In this document: piece after piece, positions 32,675-40,834 of the stretch
How positions within the stretch are numbered: position 1 is the stretch's first letter
How the letters are laid out: each line of letters starts with the position of its first letter
DNA from: Nitrospira sp.
GTDB taxonomy: Bacteria; Nitrospirota; Nitrospiria; Nitrospirales; Nitrospiraceae
Direction: 5' to 3'
DNA: 64,000 bases
Assembly (NCBI GenBank): GCA_022226955.1
Contig: CP092079.1
Span: 3,065,043 to 3,129,042, forward strand
Notes under the pieces: model-generated
Database searches by the model: none
The model's input: only the letters and a program-made list of their open reading frames with translations
What the model was told of the DNA's origin: nothing
Made by a program: the position numbers and the translations under genes

Positions 32675-33840
32675 CGTCTTCACGCAGCTTTCTCTTGATC
32701 TGCACCGTCGGCATCTTTTGTTTCATCAGCTACAACATGGTGCGTATGCCGGTGCTGGCCCTGTTTGCCGAGCATCTTGGGGCAGGCCCTGAGCGGATTG
32801 GGCTGATTGTGTCTGTCTCGACGCTGACCGGCGTGCTGCTGAAACTGCCATCCGGCGCCTTGTCCGATATCTATGGCCGGAGATTGTTGCTGCGCATCGG
32901 CGTCGTGGCGTTCGGTCTACCGCCGTTTTTCTACCTGTTTATCACGGACCTGAATAGCCTGACGGCGTTGCGATTCGTGCATGGCATGGCCACGGCCATC
33001 TTTGCTCCGAGCGCATTAGCCACGGTCGCAGAACTGTATCGCGAACGCCGAGGCGCGGCGCTGGGGACCTACACGGCCTGCACGCAGTCCGGGGCGTTGC
33101 TCGGGCCGTTTGTCGGCGGGTATCTCGCCCATGTCGCCGGCTTCGATCTGGCATTCATCACAGCTGGGGTGTGCGGCTGTATCGCAATTGTGTTGTTTTA
33201 CAGTTTGCACCTGGATGTAGCCACGCCGTTGGTGCCGCAGAAAGGTCTGCGACCGGTGCTGGCGGAAATGTGGAAGGGCTTCGCCATTGTCGCGCGCAAC
33301 CGAAAGGTGTTGATCACTAGCGCGACCGACGGCGCGAAGATGATTGCCAATGGCGCGCTCATGGCGTTTCTGCCGCTCTATGGCCTCACCGTGGGATTGA
33401 ATCCCGGCGAAGTCGGGTTGTTATTCACGGTTCAAGCCGGTACGTCATTTCTTTCCAAGCCAATCATGGGGCGCGTTTCCGATCGGGTCGGGCGGCAGCC
33501 GTTGATTATGGTCGGCCTGCTGATTTGCGCGGCTACGTTCGTCTGTATTCCCCATGTCTCGATCTTTGCCGTCTTGCTGCTGCTCTCAGCCGGATTCGGA
33601 TTCGGCGAAGCCGTTGTGTCGTCTTCATCCTCTGCTTTTGTCGCGGATAGTTCAGAATTCAAGACGCTCGGAGCAGGCATGGGCATGCAGGGCACCATCG
33701 GCGACATCGGCCATGCCAGCGGGCCGTTGCTGGCCGGTATCTTGATAGCCAATATGAGTTATGCTGGAGCCTTCACAATTATCGCGAGCCTGCAAGTGCT
33801 CGCGGCCATGGTCTTCTGGATCACGATGAGGAATCGATAG
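32671..33840 (+). CDS. MFS transporter
   Basis: A 389-residue protein with twelve predicted helices. The major facilitator loop 2-3 motif appears as GALSDIYGRRLLLRIG, with a related GRVSDRVGRQPLIMVG in the second half, and TACTQSGALLGPFVGGYLA matches the helix-5 antiporter-like motif. Probably a drug- or metabolite-efflux permease of the inner membrane. Coupled by ATGA to the preceding secreted protein gene; ribE follows after a 70-base gap with its own promoter-like sequence. Confidence 0.88.
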   Translation: MTSSRSFLLICTVGIFCFISYNMVRMPVLALFAEHLGAGPERIGLIVSVSTLTGVLLKLPSGALSDIYGRRLLLRIGVVAFGLPPFFYLFITDLNSLTALRFVHGMATAIFAPSALATVAELYRERRGAALGTYTACTQSGALLGPFVGGYLAHVAGFDLAFITAGVCGCIAIVLFYSLHLDVATPLVPQKGLRPVLAEMWKGFAIVARNRKVLITSATDGAKMIANGALMAFLPLYGLTVGLNPGEVGLLFTVQAGTSFLSKPIMGRVSDRVGRQPLIMVGLLICAATFVCIPHVSIFAVLLLLSAGFGFGEAVVSSSSSAFVADSSEFKTLGAGMGMQGTIGDIGHASGPLLAGILIANMSYAGAFTIIASLQVLAAMVFWITMRNR

Positions 33841-33858
33841 GCCGATGCTATCCGATGC

Positions 33859-33864
33859 TATAAT
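33859..33864 (+). promoter_or_regulatory. TATAAT element before ribE
   Basis: A perfect TATAAT lies 46 bases before the ribE start, inside the direct repeat GATGCTAT-CC-GATGCTAT. No good -35 box is seen. There is no FMN riboswitch between this element and ribE. Confidence 0.35.
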
Positions 33865-33910
33865 GTCGCCGCGATCAGTGAATGATACAGACCATCACGA
33901 GGGATAACTG

Positions 33911-34567
33911 ATGTTCACCGGTATTGTCGAAGAAATGGGCGCAGTGATTTCGGTGGAAAAGACGCTGGCTGGGACGAGGATGACGCTGCTCGCTTCTGCC
34001 GTGATGAGCGATCTTAAGATCGGCGACAGTGTGAGTGTGAACGGGATTTGTCTGACAGCTGTCTCCAGGCACGAGAGCAGCTTTGCGGTGGAAGTGTCTC
34101 CGGAAACGCTTTCGGTGACCACGCTGGGATTACTGACGGCAGGCACGCCGGTCAATCTCGAACGGGCCATGAAGCTGAGCGAACGCATCGGCGGGCATCT
34201 AGTCGCAGGACATGTCGATGGCGTCGGCACGATCCGCAGTCGGCAGCAAGATGGGAATGCCGTGGTCTTCACGATTGAAGCGCCTCAGGACATTCTCAAG
34301 TACTGCGTCGTGAAGGGTTCGATCACCGTCGATGGCATCAGCCTCACAATCAACGACGTGACCAATCACGGCTTCTCCATCGCCATCATTCCGCATACCG
34401 CCAAAGTGACGACGTTAGGCCTGAAACAGGTCAACGATTCCGTCAATCTTGAATCAGACCTCATCGGCAAATACGTCGAACGCCTCCTCCAAGAGCGGGG
34501 GCAGGTCTCACCAAAGCCGGCTCCGGTGATTGATAAGGACTATCTCCAGAAGCGGGGATTGATTTGA
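33911..34567 (+). CDS. ribE: riboflavin synthase alpha chain
   Basis: Riboflavin synthase dismutates two 6,7-dimethyl-8-ribityllumazines. The 218-residue protein has the two lumazine-binding barrels: MFTGIVEEMGAV with SVSVNGICLTAV in the first, GGHLVAGHVDGVGTI with SITVDGISLTIND in the second, and a C-terminal trimerisation helix. Length fits the family. Part of its 3' region (34400-34467) recurs in diverged form at 35598-35665 beyond the low-GC gene that follows. Confidence 0.95.
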   Translation: MFTGIVEEMGAVISVEKTLAGTRMTLLASAVMSDLKIGDSVSVNGICLTAVSRHESSFAVEVSPETLSVTTLGLLTAGTPVNLERAMKLSERIGGHLVAGHVDGVGTIRSRQQDGNAVVFTIEAPQDILKYCVVKGSITVDGISLTINDVTNHGFSIAIIPHTAKVTTLGLKQVNDSVNLESDLIGKYVERLLQERGQVSPKPAPVIDKDYLQKRGLI

Positions 34568-34642
34568 GTGTTCGCTGTGAGGTGGTTAGAGAAACCGTCT
34601 TAGAGATTGATTCTACTTGAGAAAGAAAGTGGGAATTAGATT

Positions 34643-35467
34643 TTGAGCTCGGATGATATTTCGGTAGAAATGATCAAGGAGTGTCTTGAGAGGTCAGGTT
34701 ATTTGTTTGAGTCAAAGCTCGTTCGTTCGCTTACTGAGCAGGGCTATTTCGTTGAGCCCAATCAAGTAATACGAGATCCTCGCACAGGAAAATCTAGAGA
34801 GATCGATTTGATTGCCGAGTACTTTGACTATAAGGCTGAGCGAAAAGGTGTTAGTGTTCGGACGCTTTTTGTTGTTGAGGCTAAGAATAATAAGTTTCCG
34901 TTTATCCTTACTACAGAAAGGCCAAACTCTCCAGGTGCTGACTTTGAAAGCTACATTAAGTATGTCTGTACTCCCGGTGCCAACCCTTTCATCGACCAGC
35001 TCGATCTATATGAAGAAAAAGGTGCTAATTGGGACAATCTCTATTCCCAGTATTGCGGTCTAACACGAAAAGGTAATAGTGGGGAGCTCATGGCATCTCA
35101 TTCTGAGGACATGTATGGCTCTTTGCTAAAGCTTTCAGAATATATAGAGAATGATATTAATCTGTGGCGTTCTCGGGACGAGGATCGCTATTGGCGCTTG
35201 GTTTTTTGGCAACCAATGCTTGTTTTGAGCGGTAGCCTTTTAGCTGTGCATGTGACAGGAAGCGGAGAAACTGAACTTCAGCAGATTTCAATGGGGCGTC
35301 TAGAGTTTCATTGGCATGTTGATGATCAATTGAGGACCACGGTGATTGAGGTTTTAACGGAGCAGTGTTTCTTTGAGCGACTGAGGGTAATTAGGGAAAA
35401 AGATGATGAGTTAGAGGGCATGCTACACGAAGTTTATCAACAGCACAGAAACCCTGGCGCAGTGTGA
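34643..35467 (+). CDS. low-GC PD-(D/E)XK nuclease-like protein
   Basis: A 274-residue protein in a strikingly AT-rich stretch (35% GC counted in the 60 bases from 34861). Residues 20-85 resemble a restriction-endonuclease-like core: an early Glu, REIDLIAEY, then a beta strand ending in FVVEAKNN, i.e. the D...ExK catalytic pattern. The remainder is unassigned. The likely start is TTG 34643; ATG 34670 is the alternative. No methylase or partner is adjacent. The composition and the duplicated ribE end beyond it point to recent transfer; a defence or mobile-element role is an inference. Confidence 0.6.
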   Translation: MSSDDISVEMIKECLERSGYLFESKLVRSLTEQGYFVEPNQVIRDPRTGKSREIDLIAEYFDYKAERKGVSVRTLFVVEAKNNKFPFILTTERPNSPGADFESYIKYVCTPGANPFIDQLDLYEEKGANWDNLYSQYCGLTRKGNSGELMASHSEDMYGSLLKLSEYIENDINLWRSRDEDRYWRLVFWQPMLVLSGSLLAVHVTGSGETELQQISMGRLEFHWHVDDQLRTTVIEVLTEQCFFERLRVIREKDDELEGMLHEVYQQHRNPGAV

Positions 35468-35520
35468 GTGAGGCTTTTTTCGCTGGGAAAGATGAAGGGG
35501 AGTATTCTTCTAATGGGGCC

Positions 35521-35537
35521 AGGCATGAGTATTGACT
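35521..35537. repeat. 17-bp repeat, copy A
   Basis: AGGCATGAGTATTGACT occurs here and identically at 37754-37770, just beyond the upstream end of the IS110-family element. Confidence 0.7.
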
Positions 35538-35597
35538 TGCAATTGGACCAGAAATCGAGAGGCGTATTGAGCAGTATGTTGCGTGATCTTGCGCCAA

Positions 35598-35665
35598 GCC
35601 AAAGTGACGACGTTAGGTCTGAAACAGATCAACGATCCCGTTAATCTCGAACCCAACCGCATCGG
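35598..35665 (+). pseudogene. diverged fragment of the ribE 3' region
   Basis: Sixty-eight bases align without gaps to ribE 34400-34467 with roughly nine or ten mismatches, several of them synonymous, and in the coding sense give KVTTLGLKQINDPVNLEPN against KVTTLGLKQVNDSVNLESD. After this the similarity stops. It is therefore a remnant of a related ribE allele, not a recent exact duplication. Confidence 0.85.
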
Positions 35666-35755
35666 TGGCAAACAACAACTTTCTTCGCATTGCAACCGTA
35701 TAAAGGCAACCCGATGGCCCTGCCGTACGGTATCGTTCGCACAGGCTGCCAGCGC

Positions 35756-36328
35756 TCACAGTCTCGCTAACATTTTGTCGAGTAATTGTTTGACGCTCTT
35801 TGCGGCAAGAAGCTTGGCTCGCTCTCTATGCGCAAACTCAAGGGTGACGTGAGAAAACTCTTTGTGGCCAGTGCAACTCACGGCATAGATTCGTTTCCCC
35901 GCCTTCTCTGGCCAGGACATGGTCTCGCAATCCACTCCCTCGATGACGAACTGTTGCGCTGAAGGATCAGTGCCATTTTTTTCTTGGTCATCGAGCGCCT
36001 CGGCCATGTTGTCCCACGCCTTTTTATCGATCCGATCTGTAGTCGTCACCACCGACCAACTTACCGGAAACGCCGCATACTCCACAGCCATCTCGTTTGA
36101 ACAACTATCCACCCGGATATCAGTGGTTACTCCGGGCACCTCACCCTTCTTCACGAACACTGGATCAGTAGGCATCAACCCTTGTGTGGTGAGCGTAATG
36201 CCAACTGTCTTTAACTCTTGGGGCGTCAGAAGCCCACACACTCTCGTGGAATCAAAGGCATCAACACTCCAGGGCGTACCGAATAGCAGGACCATCACCG
36301 TTGGGAAAACAAGTCGAACCAGTGTCAT
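35756..36328 (-). CDS. secreted protein of unknown function
   Basis: A 190-residue precursor with a signal peptide (TLVRLVFPTVMVLLFG, cut near VDAFDS). The mature domain has four cysteines (CGLLTPQEL, VDSCSNE, VDCETM, VSCTGH) that could form two disulfides. The pattern of an opening CGLLTxxE and regular beta strands is shared by small DUF3558-like secreted proteins, but this is not certain. ATG 36328 has a good AAGGAG site; the frame continues upstream to 36415. Confidence 0.65.
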   Translation of the reverse strand: MTLVRLVFPTVMVLLFGTPWSVDAFDSTRVCGLLTPQELKTVGITLTTQGLMPTDPVFVKKGEVPGVTTDIRVDSCSNEMAVEYAAFPVSWSVVTTTDRIDKKAWDNMAEALDDQEKNGTDPSAQQFVIEGVDCETMSWPEKAGKRIYAVSCTGHKEFSHVTLEFAHRERAKLLAAKSVKQLLDKMLARL

Positions 36329-36604
36329 GTCACAACTCCTTTTCTTATTCCGAATGATTCGGTGATGGTATTCCATGAATTCCTGGACTTCAACCATGGG
36401 GATACGGATCGCCAATTAGTGAGCGATTGCTCCACTTCCCATCGCCATCGAAGCACCAATTCGATCCTGAACATTCTGAGTCGTGCCATCCTGGCGCATG
36501 GTTGACAGGTTTCAGTGCCGCCCAACCCTGCACAGGGAATCTCCTAGAGGCCTGAGATTTTTGGGCAAACCATTATTGAGTTCAATCTGAGGGTGTCTAA
36601 TGGG

Positions 36605-36638
36605 GTCAGCAACTGTCTTGAACATCAAGACGGCTGAC
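36605..36638. terminator. long hairpin at the transposase stop codon
   Basis: GTCAGC (36605-36610) and GTCTTGA (36615-36621) pair with TCAAGAC (36625-36631) and GCTGAC (36633-36638) around a 3-base loop. The transposase stop is inside the stem. It may limit read-through or protect the transcript end. Confidence 0.55.
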
Positions 36639-37569
36639 TGGCCGCTTCTCGCCATGATGTTCCACTCCTCAGCATTGCGTTGAGAATCGTCAGGAGTTTC
36701 CGCATACAGGCCACGAGGGCGACCTTTTTGGCTTTCCCCCGTCCACACAACCGCCGATAAAAGAGCTTGATTGTGGGGTTATACCGTGTGGCCACGATCG
36801 CCGCCATATACAACGTGGCACGAACCTGAGCTCGTCCGCCCCACACCATCCGTTTTCCATGCAGCGTCCCACTGTCCCGATTGAGCGGGGCCACCCCCGC
36901 CAAGGCCGCAACTTGCTTGTTTGTCAGCGTGCCCAGCTCCGGTAAGTTTGCCAGTACGGTGGCGGTCAGCACGGGACCCACCCCAGGGACACTGCGCAAG
37001 AGATCGTCTTTTTCCTGCCAGATCGGACTTGCCTGGATCGCCTGCGCCAGTGCTGTGTCGAGCTGGGTACGCTCACGTTGGAGCCAGGCCACATGGGTGC
37101 GGAGACTCTTGCGGATGGCCGGCGCCGCCGTCCGCAGTCGATTCTTCTCCGCCGTCAGCATTTCGATGAGTTGCCGTCGTCGGGTTGTGAGGGCCGCCAA
37201 CTCCTGCGTCTGGGCGTCAGGGAGCGGACGGACCGGCGGGCGAATGGCCTCGGCGAAGTGCGCCAGAAGGTGGGCATCGAGCGCATCGGTTTTCGCCAAC
37301 TGGCCCGTGGCTCGCGCAAAATCCCGAACCTGCCGAGGATTGACCACGACGACGGGCAGGCCGTCGGCGGCAAGCGCGCTGGCCAGACACAGTTCAAGGC
37401 CCCCGGTGGCCTCCAGCACAATGCGCACCGGCGCCAGCCGCCGCAGTTGCGCCGCCACGGTGCCAACACCATGTGGATCATTCGGCGCGGAGAAGGGCGT
37501 CCCGGGACGCCCGGCCACATCGAGTTGGGATTGAGAGACATCGATTCCAACAAACACCGGTGTGCGCAT
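36625..37569 (-). CDS. IS110-family transposase (DEDD recombinase)
   Basis: A 314-residue protein with the RuvC-like DEDD domain: FVGIDVSQSQLDVA (first Asp), VLEATGGLEL (Glu) and LAKTDALDAHLLA (last two Asp). The C-terminal Tnp20-type domain follows: LLRSVPGVGPVLTATVLANL, AGVAPLNRDSG with the catalytic serine region, and RATLYMAA. All four acids are present and the gene is unbroken. The ATG at 37569 has an AGGAGG site; the frame runs on to 37686 only by chance. IS110 recombinases are guided by an RNA made from the element's non-coding end. Confidence 0.92.
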   Translation of the reverse strand: MRTPVFVGIDVSQSQLDVAGRPGTPFSAPNDPHGVGTVAAQLRRLAPVRIVLEATGGLELCLASALAADGLPVVVVNPRQVRDFARATGQLAKTDALDAHLLAHFAEAIRPPVRPLPDAQTQELAALTTRRRQLIEMLTAEKNRLRTAAPAIRKSLRTHVAWLQRERTQLDTALAQAIQASPIWQEKDDLLRSVPGVGPVLTATVLANLPELGTLTNKQVAALAGVAPLNRDSGTLHGKRMVWGGRAQVRATLYMAAIVATRYNPTIKLFYRRLCGRGKAKKVALVACMRKLLTILNAMLRSGTSWREAASQPS

Positions 37570-37744
37570 AGACACCTCCTGAATGGCCCAACCTTGCGAT
37601 GCGGGCTTAGCGCCCACGCAACTGTTCGGGCTGCATCGGTAAAGAGGCGTGACGACCCGCGCTGACCCACGGTCTCCAGGGACCACGGCATGATCGATCT
37701 GTCACGCCCGGTATCGTGTTGCCCCAGCATGAGAGGCCAACCCT
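37570..37744 (-). ncRNA. candidate IS110 bridge RNA region
   Basis: About 175 non-coding bases precede the transposase start, the place and size of the bridge RNA in the IS110 group. GGCGTGAC and GTCACGCC (37646-37653 and 37701-37708) can pair, closing a 47-base region with further short complementary tracts (GGTC/GACC). RNA expression and the target- and donor-binding loops are inferred from the family, not shown. Confidence 0.45.
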
Positions 37745-38003
37745 AAAGATACAAGGCATGAGTATTGACTGGCGGACGTGTCGGATCGAAACGTGGAGTG
37801 TCTACGTGGTTGAGGCGCGAGAGCAGGTGCGCGAGATCAGTGCTAAATGGGTACAGAATGAGAGTGAAGGGCGGTCCCATGACGTGCTGCCTTATGCATC
37901 GGGCTCAACTCAACGCCGGAATTTCTCCATTGAAACGGTCTTGTTGACAGGGATGGATTACGTCAGCATCACAGCGCCAGGTGCTCATTTGAATAGCTGT
38001 CCG
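37745..38003. other. gap between the IS110 element and the RelE pair
   Basis: An open frame crosses this stretch on the plus strand but overlaps the toxin gene, lacks a ribosome site and has no recognisable domain; it is treated as non-coding. It contains copy B of the 17-bp repeat. Confidence 0.4.
37754..37770. repeat. 17-bp repeat, copy B
   Basis: Identical to 35521-35537. It begins nine bases outside the tentative upstream border of the IS110 element. Confidence 0.7.
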
Positions 38004-38291
38004 CTACTCCTGCTCGCCAAGTCGTTGCGCGATGTCTTCATACACCGTTTTGCGGTGCCGAATTCCTAAGATCCAGACCCCATTCCTCTCGATCTTGTAG
38101 ACCACACGGTAATCCCCAACCCGCAACTTCCAGTAGCTTTTCAGAGTCTTTCGAAGAGGCGCTCCGTACTGGTGAGGAGCTTGAGTCAGCCGCGATTCGA
38201 TTGCGGTTGCGATTCTTCGATGGAGGTTCTGTGGAATGCCAGGGATGTCTTCGTCAGCGATGGCGGGGTGATAGCGAAGTTCGAAAGGCAC
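38004..38291 (-). CDS. RelE/ParE-type toxin
   Basis: A 95-residue toxin of the RelE/ParE fold: ELRYHPAIADEDIPGIP at the start, a helix with RRIATAIESRL, then LKSYWKLRVGDYRVVYKIE and VWILGIRHRKTVYED, the usual basic residues and closing helix. RelE types cut mRNA on the ribosome, ParE types block gyrase; sequence alone does not decide. GTG start directly abuts the antitoxin stop (TAAGTG), so translation is coupled. Confidence 0.82.
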   Translation of the reverse strand: MPFELRYHPAIADEDIPGIPQNLHRRIATAIESRLTQAPHQYGAPLRKTLKSYWKLRVGDYRVVYKIERNGVWILGIRHRKTVYEDIAQRLGEQE

Positions 38292-38540
38292 TTACTTCCT
38301 CGATCGTTTGAGGTGCGGCCACACTTGGGAGTGCGACAGCGCTTTTTTACGATCAAGGGTCTGTTCTCGCTCTTGGGCCAGTCCGGAGAGGGCTTGATCT
38401 TCTTCCGTCTCCAGCGCTTCTTTGACGAGATCTCGCACTTTGAGTGAGAGGGACACTCCGTCCCGCTTGGCCCAGCGGCGGAGCCCTTCGTAGACCGGCC
38501 CTTCCAGAACGACGTTGACGCGAGGATTGGTTGTCGGCAT
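38292..38540 (-). CDS. antitoxin of the RelE/ParE pair
   Basis: An 82-residue protein with an N-terminal strand (TNPRVNVVLEGPVYEGLRRW) and helix-turn of ribbon-helix-helix type, followed by a charged C-terminal tail likely to wrap the toxin. ATG 38540 has GAGGAAG upstream and is preferred to the earlier in-frame ATG at 38582. Gene order antitoxin-toxin with no gap is typical. Confidence 0.75.
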   Translation of the reverse strand: MPTTNPRVNVVLEGPVYEGLRRWAKRDGVSLSLKVRDLVKEALETEEDQALSGLAQEREQTLDRKKALSHSQVWPHLKRSRK

Positions 38541-38723
38541 GGTTTCTTCCTCAAGATGTTTACGTGAATCGGAGTGTAGCATATGTGATGGACCGAGACA
38601 ATGTCAGGCTGTTGTGCTCGTCGCTGTTTGAGAGAATGGCGGAAGCCTCGTTGTCATTCTTGATCTTGAATGTAGTGCCGTGACCTGCCCCGAAGAAGTG
38701 CTGCATCGGCATGGTAGCTGATG

Positions 38724-40616
38724 CTATTCCTCGATCGTCGAAATATCTCCGGGGTCTTGCCCGAGTTCCTTCGCTTTCAAGACACGGCGCATGATTTTTC
38801 CTGAGCGTGTCTTGGGGAGCGACGGTACGATATCGATTTCCGACGGCACGCCGATTTTCCCCAGTTCCGCCATCACTTGATCTTTGATCGATTGAATCAA
38901 GGCGGGGCTTTCGTCTTCGCCTTGTTTCAGAATGATAAAGGCTTTGATGGACTCACCGACGAGTTTGTGCGGTTTGCCGATCACCGCTGCTTCGGCGACG
39001 GCAGGGTGGCTGACCAGGGCGCTCTCGACTTCGGCGGTACCCAGCCGGTTGCCGGCCACTTTGATCACGTCGTCGGCGCGACCCATGAACCACATATAGC
39101 CATCGGCGTCTTTGTGGCACACGTCGCCGGCGGTGTAGCAGTTCGGAATCGTATTCCAATAGGTCTTGTAGCGTTCCGGGTCTTTATAGATGGTGCGCAT
39201 CATGGAGGGCCAGGGCTTCTTGATGACGGCAAAGCCGCCGGCGTTGGCGGGGAGGCTGTTGCCGGCGCTGTCCACGACATCCGCTTCAATGCCGAGGAAG
39301 GGACGTGTGGCGGAACCAGGCTTTAAGGCCACCGTGGGCAACGGCGTGATGAGGATCGCGCCGGTTTCGGTTTGCCACCAGGTGTCCATGATCGGTTTGT
39401 CGCCGCCGGTTGCGCGATGGAACCATTCCCAGGCTTCCGGATTGATGGGTTCACCGACGCTGCCGAGGATGCGCAAGGTTGAGAGATCATATTTCTTGGG
39501 CCAGTCTTCTCCGTAGCGCATGAGCAGGCGAATCGCCGTTGGAGTGGTGTAGAAAATCGAGACGCCGTAGCGCTCGATTAAGTCCCACCAGCGGCCAGGA
39601 TTGGGATAGTCCGGTTTGCCCTCGGCAGTGAGGATCGTCGCACCGTTCAGCAGCGGGCCGTAGACGATATAACTGTGGCCGGTAACCCAGCCGGGGTCGG
39701 CGACGCAGAAATACACGTCATCGTCTTTTAGATCGAATACGTATTTCGTGGTGATGTAGGTGCCGACCATATAGCCGCCGTGGACATGCACGACGCCCTT
39801 TGGCTTGCCGGTGGTGCCAGAGGTGTACAAAATATAGAGCGGATCTTCGGCATCCAGCTTCACCGCATCGCATTCCGTGGATTCGCCCTTGAGCCATTCG
39901 TACCAATCGAGTTCCTTGGGCGCGGCCAGCGCGACTTCCGGTTTCTGCCGGCGTACCACGATGACGTGCTCGACTGTCGGGCAGGTCTTCAGAGCTTCGT
40001 CCACCACTGTCTTCAGAGGAATGACTTTGCTCCGGTCAAAGCCGACATCGGCGGTAATGACCACCCGCGCTTCGGCATCCTGCACGCGACTGGCGAGAGC
40101 CGGGGCGCTGAAACCGGAATAGACGACGCTGTGAATGACGCCGATGCGGGCGCAGGCCAGCATGGCGACGATCTGCTCGGGGACTTTCGGAAGGTAAATG
40201 GTGACGCGGTCGCCTTTCTTCAGGCCTAGTTTTTTGAGGGCGTTGGCGCAGCGATTGACCTCGCGGTAGAGCTGGCCGTAGGTGAAGACGCGCTCGGCAT
40301 CGTGTTCGCCGACCCAGATGACGGCAACTTTGTTCTTTCGTCCGTTTTTGATGTGGCGGTCAAGGCAGTTGTAGGAGATGTTGCAGGTGGCGCCCACGAA
40401 CCATTTGGCGAAGGGGTAATTCCATTCCAGCACCTTGCTCCAGGGGGTGAACCAGTCGAGTTCCTTGGCGACGCCACTCCAGAACGCCTCCGGATCGGCA
40501 ATCGACTTTTTATATTCGGCCTCGTAATTCTGAATATGGGCTGCGGCTTTGGTTGTGGCGCTTGGCTGGTAGGTTCGGCTTTCCTTGAGCAGGGTCTCGA
40601 TATTGTTGTCACCCAT
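38724..40616 (-). CDS. acs: acetyl-CoA synthetase
   Basis: AMP-forming acetate-CoA ligase. The 630-residue product contains YTSGTTGKPKGVVHVHGGY (AMP-binding P-loop), DTWWQTETGAILITP, GRADDVIKVAGNRLGTAEVE and PKTRSGKIMRR with the lysine acetylated in regulated Acs enzymes. ATG 40616 with GAGGA upstream is preferred to 40748, which would add an atypical leader covering the promoter. It lets the cell use acetate or recover acetyl groups. Divergent from the caspase-fold gene, sharing a region with a perfect FNR/DNR-type palindrome. Confidence 0.95.
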   Translation of the reverse strand: MGDNNIETLLKESRTYQPSATTKAAAHIQNYEAEYKKSIADPEAFWSGVAKELDWFTPWSKVLEWNYPFAKWFVGATCNISYNCLDRHIKNGRKNKVAVIWVGEHDAERVFTYGQLYREVNRCANALKKLGLKKGDRVTIYLPKVPEQIVAMLACARIGVIHSVVYSGFSAPALASRVQDAEARVVITADVGFDRSKVIPLKTVVDEALKTCPTVEHVIVVRRQKPEVALAAPKELDWYEWLKGESTECDAVKLDAEDPLYILYTSGTTGKPKGVVHVHGGYMVGTYITTKYVFDLKDDDVYFCVADPGWVTGHSYIVYGPLLNGATILTAEGKPDYPNPGRWWDLIERYGVSIFYTTPTAIRLLMRYGEDWPKKYDLSTLRILGSVGEPINPEAWEWFHRATGGDKPIMDTWWQTETGAILITPLPTVALKPGSATRPFLGIEADVVDSAGNSLPANAGGFAVIKKPWPSMMRTIYKDPERYKTYWNTIPNCYTAGDVCHKDADGYMWFMGRADDVIKVAGNRLGTAEVESALVSHPAVAEAAVIGKPHKLVGESIKAFIILKQGEDESPALIQSIKDQVMAELGKIGVPSEIDIVPSLPKTRSGKIMRRVLKAKELGQDPGDISTIEE

Positions 40617-40765
40617 GACGCAGGGTCCTCCTCGATCGATAGTCGCATCGGCACCGGTGAGGTGATTATGGAGAAAGGGGAGACCCTCTGCAACTATACA
40701 TTTGTACGGAGATTGGACCGCTGGACGCGCGAGTTCGCATGACAGCAAGGCAGAGGCCGGCTTTC

Positions 40766-40779
40766 TTGACAGCCGTCAA
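40766..40779. promoter_or_regulatory. perfect FNR/DNR-type box between acs and the caspase-fold gene
   Basis: TTGAC-AGCC-GTCAA, extended to CTTGAC/GTCAAG, matches the family consensus exactly. It lies 56 bases before the 40835 start and about 150 before acs. The regulator at 17371-18138 is a candidate partner. Confidence 0.6.
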
Positions 40780-40834
40780 GGCGCAAGGGTAGGCTCACTT
40801 GAAATCAATGTGGCCACTATCTGTTGGATTTATT

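Larger units (their letters stand above)
36522..37744 (-). mobile_element. IS110-family insertion sequence
   Basis: Contains one DEDD transposase gene and no terminal inverted repeats, as in IS110. The borders are tentative: the 8-mer CCAACCCT occurs at 36522-36529 and at 37737-37744, bracketing the gene plus about 100 bases on one side and 175 on the other. The exact core dinucleotides cannot be fixed without an empty-site comparison. Confidence 0.6.

Noticed and set aside
33841-33910. FMN riboswitch before ribE
   Set aside because: The gap is only 70 bases and lacks the conserved RFN blocks; it holds a TATAAT element instead.
37716-38069. 117-codon plus-strand frame beyond the IS110 element
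   Set aside because: It overlaps the RelE-type toxin gene, begins inside the IS leader, has no ribosome site and shows no domain.
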